Assembly (NCBI RefSeq): GCF_002234675.1
Contig: NC_019877.2
Coordinates: forward strand, 2,263,041 to 2,327,040
DNA: 64,000 nt
From: Oryzias latipes
Lineage: Eukaryota > Chordata > Actinopteri > Beloniformes > Adrianichthyidae
Direction: 5' to 3'
Shown here: positions 1 through 9,784 of the stretch, in pieces
How the letters are laid out: each line of letters starts with the position of its first letter
Position numbering within the stretch: the first letter of the stretch is position 1
Program-made: the position numbers and the translations under genes
Notes under the pieces: model-generated
What the model saw: the letters and a program-made list of their open reading frames with translations, nothing else
The model's database searches: none
What the model was told of the DNA's origin: nothing

Positions 1-16
1 CCCAACTGTCTGAACA

Positions 17-91
17 CATAGTTATTGTTGTTAACGGCGGCGTTACCCTTCTTTTAAGACTTTTAAACCGGCGTTAACAACAATAACTATG
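17..91. repeat. Perfect 20-bp inverted repeat (hairpin)
   Basis: The left arm at 17-36 (CATAGTTATTGTTGTTAACG) is the exact reverse complement of 72-91. A 35-nt loop separates the arms, and its inner edges (GGCGG / ACCGG) nearly extend the pairing. It could be one end of a fold-back element cut by the window edge, or a stand-alone hairpin. No coding content is seen. Confidence 0.8.
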
Positions 92-229
92 TCTTCAAAT
101 GTCCCAGTTAGAATTGGGTTATTGTGAGTGACGCAAGACCCGCATTTTTTTTTTATGTTGCGCCATGAAAAAATCTCTGATGTCCAAACATTATTACTGT
201 CATGGTGCCTCTGTCAGACTCCTCCCCCT

Positions 230-742
230 CTCCCCTCTGCTTGGCCTAATTCACCGCAGCTGCCGCCACTCAACTCATCAGCCTGCCAGATCTTCATAAG
301 GAGCTCCAGGACCAATATTCTATGCGAGTTCGTTGCCTCTAATGGTGCTTAGTCTGGCCTCTGTTCATCTCATGTGAAGAATCACTCGTCTTCGTCTCAC
401 GAACCTTTTGTCCTGTTCCAGAAATACCTACTCCCACGAGTGGACGGCAAAGCTGATTCCCCGAGCAGAAAACCTCCTGAAACTCACCTTCTCAGTGGAG
501 CCTTTGGTCGGACATCAAGTCTCGTCTCAAGCCACAGCTGGACCCTCAAGCTACGCCTCAAGCCATCGACGCCCCTCTGGTTTCGCCTCAAACCCACAGA
601 CCCTCTCCAGCCACGTCGCCTCCCTGCCGCATCAAAACAATCTCACCAGCGGAACTAATAAATCATTTATTTACATCTACTCACCTCCTGTCCTCCTTCC
701 GGGTTCCAGCATCTGGGTCTGCCAAGCCTAATCAGTCATGAC
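230..742 (+). mobile_element. Possible non-LTR retrotransposon 3' end
   Basis: This is a CT-rich stretch of short repeated phrases (CTCAAGCCA, CGCCTCAAACC) that runs into AATAAA near 657. It ends with a TGGGTCTGCCAAGCC / CATGAC phrase of the kind that closes many fish LINE 3' UTRs. Overlapping open frames of about 90-110 codons exist here, but they overlap each other in different frames and resemble no protein I know. The assignment rests on general resemblance only. Confidence 0.3.
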
Positions 743-950
743 AATTCCTCCCTCCTCCCCTCCCAGCCTTCTCCCACCCGATGACTCGCGGTTTGAGAAC
801 CACTGTGTTATGGGAAGGACGTGATGTTCACATGTATGTTCTGTACCTTTAGACAGAAAAACCTTCAAATCCGTTCATAAAAAAGTGCATGTCTTCTGTT
901 CTGGAGATTTCTACAGGTCAGACTGTTGTCAGAGTTGTTTGGTCTCCTTA

Positions 951-1635
951 AGGCCCGTTCACACCGGGACGAATTTCGCCCGCGATTTTCGCCGACATTT
1001 AACGCCTCGTGACTAAACAAAGGGCACCAATGTGAGTGTGCACACCGACACGAAAAAACGGCACGCGTCAAAACGTCTTTTTAAAAAACGCCTCGGGTTC
1101 GTTTTTTTGGTTCGACGCGCTGCGTCGAAAACTACACGACCAATGAGAACAGCGCTTTTGCACACGTGTCTGGAGCTTCTGAAGTTACAGTAAAACACAA
1201 CTTGGGGGCGCTCAAACATCAAACTGCCTTTCTGAGCACACATACCAGCGAAGAAGATAGACGCCAAGTAGCGTCTACACTGCCACGACGAAATAATGAC
1301 GGACATTCTAAAATATCCCCGAACCAAGCACCTGTTAGAGCTACTGGTGCTTGAAATATTCATGTTTTCTTTGTATGATTCTGACAAGCGCGTAAATACT
1401 TGCTCTCTTCTTCTGAGCGAAAAGCGACTTTAAGAAGCGTAAAGTTGTGCAGCGCCACCTTGTGTACAGGAGTATTTCTGTTTTACATTACGCGCCATCT
1501 AATGTCAAGGGATGAAATTCCATGTTCACTCGGCTCATCGTCAGCGAAAATCGCCTGGGTGTGAACACAAAAAACGTGGCGAAAAGGGCTGGCGAATAAC
1601 GCCTGGCGAATATTCGTCCCGGTGTGTACGGGCCT
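951..1635. mobile_element. PIF/Harbinger-like MITE with TTA target duplication
   Basis: The ends are inverted copies: the left end AGGCCCGTTCACACCGGGA at 951 matches the reverse complement of the right end with one mismatch over about 24 bp. Both sides are flanked by TTA (948-950 and 1636-1638), the 3-bp target duplication typical of PIF/Harbinger elements. The 685-bp interior encodes no transposase and has several CpG-rich palindromic pieces, so it is non-autonomous. The superfamily is inferred from target-site length only. Confidence 0.7.
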
Positions 1636-2759
1636 TTAGATTAGCTTTATTTAATCTTTTAAAACAAGTATTTGTTAAACTCCTAATGAAACATTTCCAC
1701 CACAAAGAGAAGTCGAACCCTCCTGCTTGGAGTTTAACGGGGAGCCAGGTCTGTCCACACTTCCCCTTCTTGTCAGGGTTGAAGGGGATTTGCCCCTACC
1801 TGGCTTTCTGCCAGCTCTGCCAGCTGATCGAGTCACTGAAAACGTTATGTGTCAAAAGGTGAGACTCTTTTGGCACAGACCATGTCTGTACATTAACTTA
1901 ACGTTGAAACTGGACGCCCCTAAAGTGAGAATCCTTTTCGGTGTAACATTGAAAATCCTCCTTTAAATTTGATAATAAAGAAGTAACAAACCTTAAAACA
2001 AATATTAAACTCCGGTTAAATTTAGCAGAATGGTTTGCTACTTTCAAGGTAAACATACTGGCATACATTTGGGATGCAACAATTCTCTTTGCAAAATCAA
2101 ATCAAATCAAACTTCGTTTCAAAACCACTTTTAATCCTCATGTAACTCAAAGTGACCAGAGACGCCGTCACATGCAGCTTAGAGAGAAAAATAAAGTAAG
2201 AAAGGGTAAAAATATAATACAGTAGAAAAAAATGATTCCCAGGAAGGAATCTTTTCTTTCACACAAAAGAGCAGCTTTAGAGTTGTTTTACTCACAACAG
2301 ACACATCAGTACACGGGGCGGGTCTCTGCTCTGCTGCTCACCTGCTGCTCCTCGGGGATGAAGGACTCCTTGCAGCGTCTCTTTTTGTCTTGTATTTTAG
2401 ACCAGTTTGGAAAGCAATGTGACTGCAGCAATGAGGGAAAGTCTGTACTTTGACCGATCCCCAGTTCTGCGACTACATGAGCGCGTGTATACTCCAGTAA
2501 CTCCAGTAACAAACTTGTTTTGTTTTAATTAACCTCTGTGTCATTGCATTTAACCGAGAGAAAAATGTCAGAGCCTACAAAACCTTAGTAAAAAAGAAAC
2601 AATGTAAGTACCCAGTAAATTCCATAAAGATTACCATGTAAATACCCTGAAAGAAGTACCCAGTAGTTACACAATAAATACCATGTAAATACCACTTAAG
2701 TACACTGTACTGTTCTGTAAAAGAAAGCATTACCAAACTTTTAGTATCAACTACAACCG
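1636..2759. other. Intergenic stretch without recognised features
   Basis: I see AT-rich sequence with short open frames only. A CAAATCAAATCAAA run lies near 2,095. At 2,590-2,720 there is a mild internal repetition of AGTACCCAGTA / ATACCATGTAAATACC phrases. No exon with usable splice sites and homology was found. Confidence 0.5.
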
Positions 2760-3090
2760 AAAACTCATCCTAAGGATTTTCATCGATCATTCCCTAACTT
2801 CTTGGGCATCGTAAGGAAGCAATTAAAAAAAATGTTGAAATTAGAAGTTGTCGATTTTCAATGGCGTATGTGGGGAGCTCACAAAAGTGGCGTTTTACTG
2901 TTACTCGCACATTTTCTAAACTGAACACTGTGAAACTTTAATCCATGGATCCCTGGCTAAAGCTGAACAAAATACAATATTATTGGACATCAACATATAA
3001 GGCATGTGGGGGTGGTTGTCTTCTGACGAGATTCTTCAAAATTCACAATCTGTGCTTAATCCCCCGGCGACCAAAGCATAAACTAGATAG
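2760..3090. repeat. Interspersed repeat family B, copy 1
   Basis: The segment shares phrases with 23,080-23,480 (opposite orientation) and 52,940-53,460. These include the GAAGTTGTCGATTTT phrase, the 'AAAAGTGGCGTT' block followed by a short spacer and 'GCACATTT', and the 'CCTAACT(T/C)CT' block. It has no open frame. The three copies are diverged, suggesting an old non-autonomous element; class unknown. Confidence 0.5.
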
Positions 3091-3559
3091 CAAAGGCTTG
3101 ATAGATGCAGAAATTTGACCAGAAAATTCAGCTCTTCCAACATTACCTTTTCTCGCCAGATGTAGCTCCTTCTGTTGCTCCTTCAGTGTCACAATCTTCT
3201 CTGAACCTCCATGGAGATTTTATTACCCAGACAGGTCATCTTGCTGAAATGTTTCTTATTTTTTCCGCTTTTGTAAAAAACTATTTTTCCCGCTCAGCTC
3301 TCTGTATCTCTGTATCCATTCGCAGGCTTCCAGGTGAGATCACCGCAATCATACGATGCTGACAATAAAGTGCGATGTTTCAGCTTTCAGAAACCGTTAA
3401 AAATTTTCAGAGACAACAAACTGTCACGTAATAGTGGAAATAAAAAAAAGCACTCACGCAAACATGTCGCCATTTGTTTTTGAAGGGTTTAATTGGTTTA
3501 AATCTCCTAATTAATTTTTTTCATTGTTTTGACCAACAAAATAACTTTCCTGAATGCAC

Positions 3560-3835
3560 CATCAAAAAATACTACCGTCAATATCTTTTTTCTGTGAATT
3601 GTATGTTAATTTTAGGACAAAGCCAGTTATGAAAATCTTGCCAGAATCTTTGGATCACTGGACATGAAAACAACAGGTGTCTGGTTGTTTCTGGGGCTAC
3701 ATGACAGAAATCACACGGATCAACCTCAAAGCCAAATCTACTCCTCAATGTCTCTGCCGATGGGTAGTAATTGTTTATAATTTTGAACTGCATTTCTTTA
3801 ATTTTGGGGACCACTGGCCATTTTAGGAATTTCCA
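3560..3835 (-). mobile_element. L1/Tx1-type LINE, C-terminal ORF2 fragment
   Basis: Read on the minus strand, 3,814 to 3,578 encodes a peptide with an L1-group ORF2 C-terminal signature: NNYYPSAETLRSRFGFEVD, then C-x2-C-x7-H-x4-C spacing (CDFCH...RHLLFSC) and an FW pair. It continues, after an inserted Rex1-like segment, into L1 endonuclease and ORF1 pieces at 4,401-5,510. It is a decayed fragment. Confidence 0.7.
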
Positions 3836-4400
3836 TAGTTGAGCACCTGATGTGAAAGGTGTTGGTCCACACCTGCAACCTCCAGGTTCCTCCTCAGCAG
3901 TGATGGCTGGATGGTGTTGAAAGCACTGGAGAAATCCAAAAACATGACTCTCACAGGGCCCCCAGGGGACTCCAGGAGAGACAGGGCCCGATGCTGCAGG
4001 TAGATGATGGCGTCATCCACCCCGATGCCTGGTCAATATGCAAACTGCAGCGGGTCCAGTGCTGAGCTCACCTGGGTGGGGAGGGGACTGAGGATGATCC
4101 TTAAGATGTGTTTCAGACCTTTCCACACATCACGGATGTTGTTCTGTTCTAGGCGGTGCTGCAGCTTCTTTCTGTAGCAGTCTTTGCACCTTCTGATCTC
4201 ATATGTCAGGTCCCTTTGTACTCTGCACAGCTCCTCCTTCTCTCCCCGGAAAAAAAAAAAGTCCTCTTCTTCTCATTTAGGAGGGATTTCAGTTCAGGAG
4301 TGAGCCAGGGCTTATTGTTGGAAAAACGCTGCACTGTTGTTGTTTTTTTTGTCACTGTGTTTTCCACACAAAAATTAACATAATCTGTGATGCATATACC
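3836..4400 (-). mobile_element. Rex1-like LINE reverse transcriptase fragment, inserted in an L1
   Basis: The minus strand at 4,020-3,823 reads DDAIIYLQHRALSLLE followed by MFLDFSSAFNTIQPSLL, the palm region with the SSAFNT motif typical of Rex1/CR1-group reverse transcriptases. Further upstream on that strand (4,200-4,030) the phrases DLTYEIRRCKDCYRKKLQ and LQFAY precede it in other frames. An A-run lies at 4,248-4,261. L1 pieces on both sides lie on the same strand, so this looks like a nested insertion. Confidence 0.7.
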
Positions 4401-5510
4401 TTCCTCTCTAGTTCAAGTATCTGTCAACAGTGAAACATCTATTCTCCAGTATCTGAAACACGGTTCCTGCCCCAAATAAAGTGTCATCAATACTGGGCTG
4501 TGATCTGAGATTGTAATAGATTCCATCACACAGCTTTTAACTTTATGTGGAATATGTTTAGGTTCACAATGGAAGTCAGGGAAAACAACGAATAAACTCT
4601 TTAACAAAAACCTGAATTTTTTTCAGTCCGACATTGTACCTGAACTGTATTAATGCCTGACCCCCGATAACCCTGGGACATGGAGTGGAGACTAGAACTT
4701 TCTGTGATATACAGCCTTTGTTGTGCAATAAAAACCATTAGTACACCAACACGTGAAAAAGGCCTTGGTGAGTGTGATGCACTCATATAACACAAAATGG
4801 AACAACATTCTTTCCAATGACTTGTGACAACTGAAAATGTTCTTGATGAAATATTTACCTTCAGTATTTTCTCCTTACCTTCTGCTCATTTTTATCTTAC
4901 CCTTAAATGTTTTTAGATGATTGTTCATCTTATTCAGATTTCTACCAGATCTGTTATGGACAGTGTGTCGTTTTCGCTCCTCTGCCTGTGAATGCTCCCT
5001 TCTTTTGCAAGCCTGTCTTCAATGCGCCCACGTTCTCTAACGATTACCTGCACCCCCAGTTTCTCCAGAGTGTCAGAGGCGCTGGTCAAAGTGGCAAAGG
5101 TTTTCTCTCTGGAATCCAACTTGATTTTCAGCCGTGCTGGATGCAAACACTTGGCCTGTCTGTTCTTCTGTTTAGGCTTCTTCACAACAGAGTGCACCTT
5201 GGATCGCTTCTTTTGTAGCTCCCACGAGTAATCCTGATCGAAATAGATCCTTCTGTCCTGCAACACAACTTTTCCTTGCCTCCATGCTTGTTGCAGAGTC
5301 ACTTCCTTCACCACAGAATCCAGAGACCTTACAAAAATCGAACGAGGGGCGCTGTTGAGGTTTTTGGTCTGGACTGGAGTGAGCGATGTGCTCTCTCAAT
5401 ATTAATGTGTAGTTAGCTGTTCATTCTCAATGCTAGCAGCATCAGAGCTAGCACAAGCTGAGCACACCGTTGCTCTTTTTTTCTCGTCATTTTATTTTGA
5501 AACCCCTTGT
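4401..5510 (-). mobile_element. L1-type LINE: endonuclease tail and ORF1 fragment
   Basis: At 4,413-4,560 (minus) the peptide contains ITISDHSPVLMTL and a following YWRIDVSLL, the C-terminal end of an L1-type apurinic endonuclease. At 4,934-5,314 (minus) the peptide matches the C-terminal domain of L1 ORF1p: a QQAWRQGKVVLQDRRIYFDQ phrase, DYSWELQKKR, and HPARLKIKLDS. An ERAHRSLQSRP phrase lies just upstream and an ORF1-like start (MTRKKEQR) near 5,490. The element is internally shortened and frame-broken. Confidence 0.7.
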
Positions 5511-5879
5511 TTGTTTGCAAGTCCGGTCTTCAAAGGTGCACTCATGGTGGGCTTCTTTAGATCAACCGATTGGCAGGTATTTTAAAAACTAAAATTGTCA
5601 CTTTTCTTACTCTTTCGACGGAGCTTCGTGTCTAGGCTGCTACCCTCATCATGACGTCGACGGAAGCCTACGACTTCATGGTGTGTTCATAATGAACATA
5701 ACAATGTAACTCTATTATTGAAATACAGAAGTGTTGATTTCTCATTTAAATAATTAAATGTAATATTTAAAGCATTCATTTTTAGAATTTTTGATGTAAA
5801 ATGTTTGTGTTTTCAAGAGAAAAACGTTAACATTTATATGGTAAACGTTACCATATAAAGGGTAACGTTTTACATTACC

Positions 5880-6206
5880 ATTTTTTTGGTAACGTCCATT
5901 TATATGATCATGTATATCCAGATGCCCGAGGTGGCTGGGACGTCTGGTATGGATGCCTGCTGGACGCTTTCCTGGGGAGGAGTTCAGTGCATGTCACACT
6001 GGGCAGAGGCCCGGGAAAGACCGAGGACACGCTGGAGAGACTACGTCTCTCGGCTGGCCTGGGACCGCCTTGGAGTCCCCCCAAAGGAACTGGAGGAAGT
6101 GGCTGAGGAAAGGGAAGCCTGGGCATCTTTGCTTGGACCATTGCCCCTACGACCCGGAATAGCGATGGATGGATGGATGGATGGATGGATGGATGGATGG
6201 ATGGAT
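5880..6206 (+). mobile_element. Rex3-like (RTE group) LINE 3' end with ATGG tail
   Basis: The sequence matches the common fish RTE/Rex3 3' end: ACACGCTGGAGAGACTACG, TCTCGGCTGGCCTGGGA and CTGGAGGAAGTGGCTGAGG, followed directly by an (ATGG)n tail at about 6,164-6,206. Rex3 elements are known to end in GATG repeats. The last codons of the reverse transcriptase frame are still open (near 5,886-6,170), but only the 3' end is present, as expected for a 5'-truncated LINE. Confidence 0.8.
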
Positions 6207-6577
6207 ATCCATTGGCAGTGTTCCTTAAGACATATTTCCAACGCACTGCAGCCACAAACTAAACATATAATCAAGACATTTAGTTGTTAATATTTTTGTT
6301 TATTATGAAGTCATGAATATTAGGCCACAACCACGCTTCAGAATTCTCTTAAAACGTTTTACATCAAATCTTATTTATCAGGAAACCAGTGATTATGCAG
6401 AAATAAGTTGTTAGTTTGATTACATGAAATCTGTTTATCTAGAAACAGAAACACTCACACATGATTACAGTTTTATAACTACTGCATCTTTATCCATACA
6501 TGCTCTTTGGTTTTTATAGAAAATGCAACAAAATTTGTCTAAACCAATTCATCCAGGTCTTCGTCCATCATGCTGGC
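6207..6577. other. 3' flank of the orphan gene
   Basis: This AT-rich 370-bp stretch lies just downstream of the stop codon of the minus-strand 682-codon frame. On the minus strand there is an AATAAA at 6,298-6,303, about 275 nt past the stop, a reasonable poly(A) signal. Nothing else is recognised. Confidence 0.45.
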
Positions 6578-8626
6578 CTAAACAATTTCTTGGATCCTTG
6601 TAGTTTCCTCTGGGTCAAAAGCAAGCAGAATGATCTTCAGCCCATCTTCAATTTCTTTCATTCTGGTCTCTGTATTTTTCTCCAACTCTTCCTTGTTGCT
6701 TAGGACCAATTTTAGGATGCTGTCTTGAGCTTCTTTGCAGGAATTCTGCAGTTTTTGGCGCTCTTGGAGGAACTCTGGCTTGTCCTTATCCATAGTCATG
6801 AGCTTACCCAGGCTGCTCACTCCGTCCATCAGGTATTTGTTGGACACTTCACAGTAGGTCCCTGAGATCATATGGACCAGGCTGGCGATGTTGGAGGCTT
6901 GAAAGGCCTGGTTGTGCAGCAGGTCTTTGGTAAAGCGCTTAGAATTGTGGGACAGTGTTTGTACATGTTCAGCCCTCTGCCCAAACTTTTTCCTGGTTTT
7001 TGAAAGATTGGTTTTCACAATATTGGCCACCATCTTGAAGAAGCGCACCATCTTCTGCCACTGCTTTTTCCCTTGGTACATGGCATCCATACCTTTCATC
7101 AGCATTTTGATTGCTTTGTCAAAGTCAATCTCTTTAAAACAGCAGAGATGCATGTCCGCCAGGATGTCAGTCAGCTCTCTCAGGGTTGTCTCCATGCGCT
7201 TCTTAGTCTTGTTATATTCTTCTCTGGATTGCTTCAGCTGTTCTCGGCTCTGCTTGATGCAGGAAAATGCCTTCTCTGATGCTTGCTGCTCTGCAGACTG
7301 TTGTCCAGCATTCGCCTGTGCTGTGGCCATCATTGGAGGTGTGGGAGCAATAGCAGGAACACCACACTTCATTTTACTCTTAGTGTCAAACTGCATAGCA
7401 TCTTGGTGCAGCTTCTTTGCTTCTTTAATCAGCTTTTCTGTTGTTTTCTCATCCCATTTCTGATCTGGAGAATACTTAGACAGCTGTTCACAGATGGCAA
7501 TGCCATCATCGCACAGAGACAAAGCTTTGTCCTTGGCTTTGCTCTTTGGGGCCTTTGCTATATCCGTAGAGATCCTTTTAAACTGTTGTTTGATAAATTC
7601 AAAATTGCTCTCGTTTTTCTGGTCATATAGCTCTTTCCAGTTTATCTCTACTTTATTCATGTAATTTAGGATTGTTTTTGTTAGAATAAGAATCTGTGAA
7701 GACTTGCTGTAGATCTCTATGTCTGAGACTGAGTCCACTGTTTCAGTCTTGGATTGTGGTCCACCCTCTGGTTGTGCCAAATTTTCAGCGGTGGCAGCCA
7801 TTGCATTCAATCCTGACTCAAACTTTGCTTGGTCCTGCCTGGCCAATATAAAAACTGGACTAACCATCGTAGAGATTGTCTGTCTCATTGTATGAGCCAT
7901 CTCCATGCCAACCATCTCCATCCCTGTTGGGAGGGAGTTCATTGATGATTTGAGCTTTTCTTCTGCTTCTTCAACCTGCTTTTCCATGGCCTCCATTGCT
8001 TTAGTATATTTTTCATTTAGCTCTCTTGCACTCTGTTCTCTCAATTTATTTTGCTTAATTTTATTCGTAACCTCTTCCAGGTCTTCTCCATAAATGTGTT
8101 CAGCATTAACGCAGGCTTCCAGCAGCTCCTGGATTAAACAGATGACATCATTATATTTCTGTTCTACACCATCTGCTAGCTCCACACATTCATCTGCTAT
8201 GGTGAGGATGCTTTTCAACTCGTTTGGAAAAAGTTTTTCAATCATTTCATCATTTCCCTGATAGAGGATTTTCACTGCATCTTTCATGTGTTCCGGAACA
8301 GAGGCAGTGTGAATGCGGATTTGATCCATATTCTTATGGGCGATGTTGAAAGCCTTCCAGCCTGAGTTACAGACTTGCATAACAGCCTCCCTGAAGGATT
8401 CTGGGTACTTTATGTGCTTGAATCCATCTTTTGGGGGGTTCTTGTTAATGGAGAAGTCTGGGCCTGAGGAGAACAAGACTAACTCCCCCATGATGGCGAT
8501 GGAGAGGGGAGAAGGAGTCAGAAACTCCTCCCAGTTTGCGTTTGGCTGCATCAGCATCTGGGTAGATTTCCGCATTTCTGCAGTAGTGGTCAGATCCTTG
8601 GTGACCTTTGCAATTTGGGAAGCCAT
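6578..8626 (-). CDS. Orphan 682-aa helical protein, single coding exon
   Basis: This is an uninterrupted 682-codon frame starting at ATG 8,624-8,626 (MASQIAKVTK) and ending TAG at 6,578. A start six codons upstream (8,644) is in frame, but it lies inside a T-rich tract ending AAAG that looks like a splice acceptor, so I prefer the second ATG. No signal peptide is visible. Residues 1-180 are globular, with PESFREAVMQVCNSGWKAFN near 76-95. Residues 180-232 look like a charged coiled coil, 233-262 are weakly hydrophobic and Met-rich (SLPTGMEMVGMEMAHTM), 425-452 form a Pro/Ala/Gln linker, and 455-492 form a second coiled coil. It resembles uncharacterised multi-copy fish proteins as I remember them; I cannot name a domain. 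Codon use is AT-rich compared with gucy2c and sh3bp1. A coding single-exon frame of this length amid LINE debris suggests a duplicated or retro-copied but maintained gene. The function is unknown. Confidence 0.75.
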   Translation of the reverse strand: MASQIAKVTKDLTTTAEMRKSTQMLMQPNANWEEFLTPSPLSIAIMGELVLFSSGPDFSINKNPPKDGFKHIKYPESFREAVMQVCNSGWKAFNIAHKNMDQIRIHTASVPEHMKDAVKILYQGNDEMIEKLFPNELKSILTIADECVELADGVEQKYNDVICLIQELLEACVNAEHIYGEDLEEVTNKIKQNKLREQSARELNEKYTKAMEAMEKQVEEAEEKLKSSMNSLPTGMEMVGMEMAHTMRQTISTMVSPVFILARQDQAKFESGLNAMAATAENLAQPEGGPQSKTETVDSVSDIEIYSKSSQILILTKTILNYMNKVEINWKELYDQKNESNFEFIKQQFKRISTDIAKAPKSKAKDKALSLCDDGIAICEQLSKYSPDQKWDEKTTEKLIKEAKKLHQDAMQFDTKSKMKCGVPAIAPTPPMMATAQANAGQQSAEQQASEKAFSCIKQSREQLKQSREEYNKTKKRMETTLRELTDILADMHLCCFKEIDFDKAIKMLMKGMDAMYQGKKQWQKMVRFFKMVANIVKTNLSKTRKKFGQRAEHVQTLSHNSKRFTKDLLHNQAFQASNIASLVHMISGTYCEVSNKYLMDGVSSLGKLMTMDKDKPEFLQERQKLQNSCKEAQDSILKLVLSNKEELEKNTETRMKEIEDGLKIILLAFDPEETTRIQEIV

Positions 8627-8645
8627 TTCCTTTAAAAAAAACAAA
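8627..8645 (-). other. Likely 3' splice site ahead of the orphan ORF
   Basis: On the minus strand a tract of T residues ends in AAAG and is followed by GAAATGGCTTCC, where the ATG is the preferred start. A pyrimidine tract plus AG immediately before an initiation codon fits a non-coding upstream exon joined to a single coding exon. I could not place the upstream exon with confidence; the sequence beyond 8,660 is AT-rich with a C10 run near 8,750. Confidence 0.4.
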
Positions 8646-9269
8646 TCATAAGAAAAAGGTCAAATTACAAAATGGCTGCCATTCTTACAAACACAAGCAA
8701 GAGGTCAATATTCTTTTTCTTATATGGATAAGAACAAATGAAAGAACCCCCCCCCCCCACAAAAAAAGTTACAGGCAGAAGGATTTCAATGAAGTAGGGG
8801 TATTAAGAAAATCTATGAAAAATGAGTTTGAGGGGTTAGATTGAATAAAAACAGAAACCGCTTCAGTGTGGAGCTGAAAAAAGAAATCTTAAATTATCTG
8901 AAAGAGAAAACATTTAATAAATCAGTTTTATCTTTTACACCACAAAGGGCTTCGCAGAAATGCATAAGTAGGCAGTATTCAGGACAAAATAAATGCAAAT
9001 AAAATGCTTGACATGCTAGAATTTTACTTAATTTGGCCTTTTTTTTATTATAAATGACTGTTTTTGTAGAAAAAACTGTTTTTATAAAAAAATAATAATA
9101 AATAATTTAGAGATAATCACATCCAAAGAATCCAAGTTGGCAGCATGTTCTTTTTATCTCTTAAGTGTCTGTGTTTTTTTGTTGTTGCTGTTGTTGCAGG
9201 AATAATATTTCCTGCGAACAAGTTATTAATTTGTGGGAACAAGATATTAATCTTTGGGAACGAGATATA
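8646..9269. other. AT-rich intergenic stretch, possible 5' region of the orphan gene
   Basis: The stretch contains a homopolymer C run (about 8,749-8,758) followed by an A run, several A/T tracts, and ATTAATTTGTGGGAACAAG / ATTAATCTTTGGGAACGAG direct repeats at about 9,226-9,265. No TATA box or CpG cluster was recognised. Confidence 0.4.
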
Positions 9270-9784
9270 TTTTAATTTTTTAATGTCTGGGCACGGGCTC
9301 CGTAGTATAGCACGAACTGCAGAGTGGCAGAAACTACAATTTTTCACACGACTTTGTCTTCTTTTGAAGTAAAAAAGCGTCTCGTTACTGCAACTTTGTT
9401 ATCTGTGCTGGATTATGGTGATATTCTGTATATGAATGTCTTGTCTTCATGTCTCCAAACGGTTGTACTGAAGAGTACAATGGCCGTCTCTGGCCACTAG
9501 GAGGCAGGACATTGGTGAAGTTTCATTTACAAGCCTTTGCTTGGATTACTGCCTCCCTAAATTTGTTCCCTAACCAAAAGGAGAAGTGTGTAATCTTGTT
9601 CCTTAAGATCAAAAGACCAGTTGTTGCTTTCTGTTCCATTTGCCCGCAGAGAGATGGGGGGGAAAGCCTTTGTCCACCCTTCTTCTTTTGCTTGGAATAT
9701 GCTGCAGAAATACTGGAAACTAACTGAACTGGGATTCTTTAAACATTTTGAGAACAAGCTCAAAGCATTAGAGACTGCAATGAC
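9270..9784 (+). mobile_element. LINE reverse-transcriptase C-terminal fragment
   Basis: On the plus strand around 9,370-9,450 the translation reads KKRLVTATLLSVLDYGDILY, the late-RT signature (VLDYGDxLY) of several fish LINEs. Around 9,640-9,770 a continuation in another frame gives GGKAF followed by AWNMLQKYWKLTEL, the usual C-terminal end of the same ORF. The middle holds unrelated sequence with a CCACTAGGAGGCAG motif at 9,494. The element is a decayed fragment. Confidence 0.6.

Noticed and set aside
5835-5895. Short palindromic GGTAACGTT/AACGTTACC cluster
   Set aside because: Arms are only about 9 bp in AT-rich DNA; too weak to call a structure.
5886-6290. 134-codon plus-strand frame as a host gene
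   Set aside because: It is the 3' end of a Rex3-like LINE followed by an ATGG microsatellite.
6912-7463. 183-codon plus-strand frame
   Set aside because: It is a shadow of the 682-codon minus-strand frame; it is Cys/Ser/Phe-rich with no homology.
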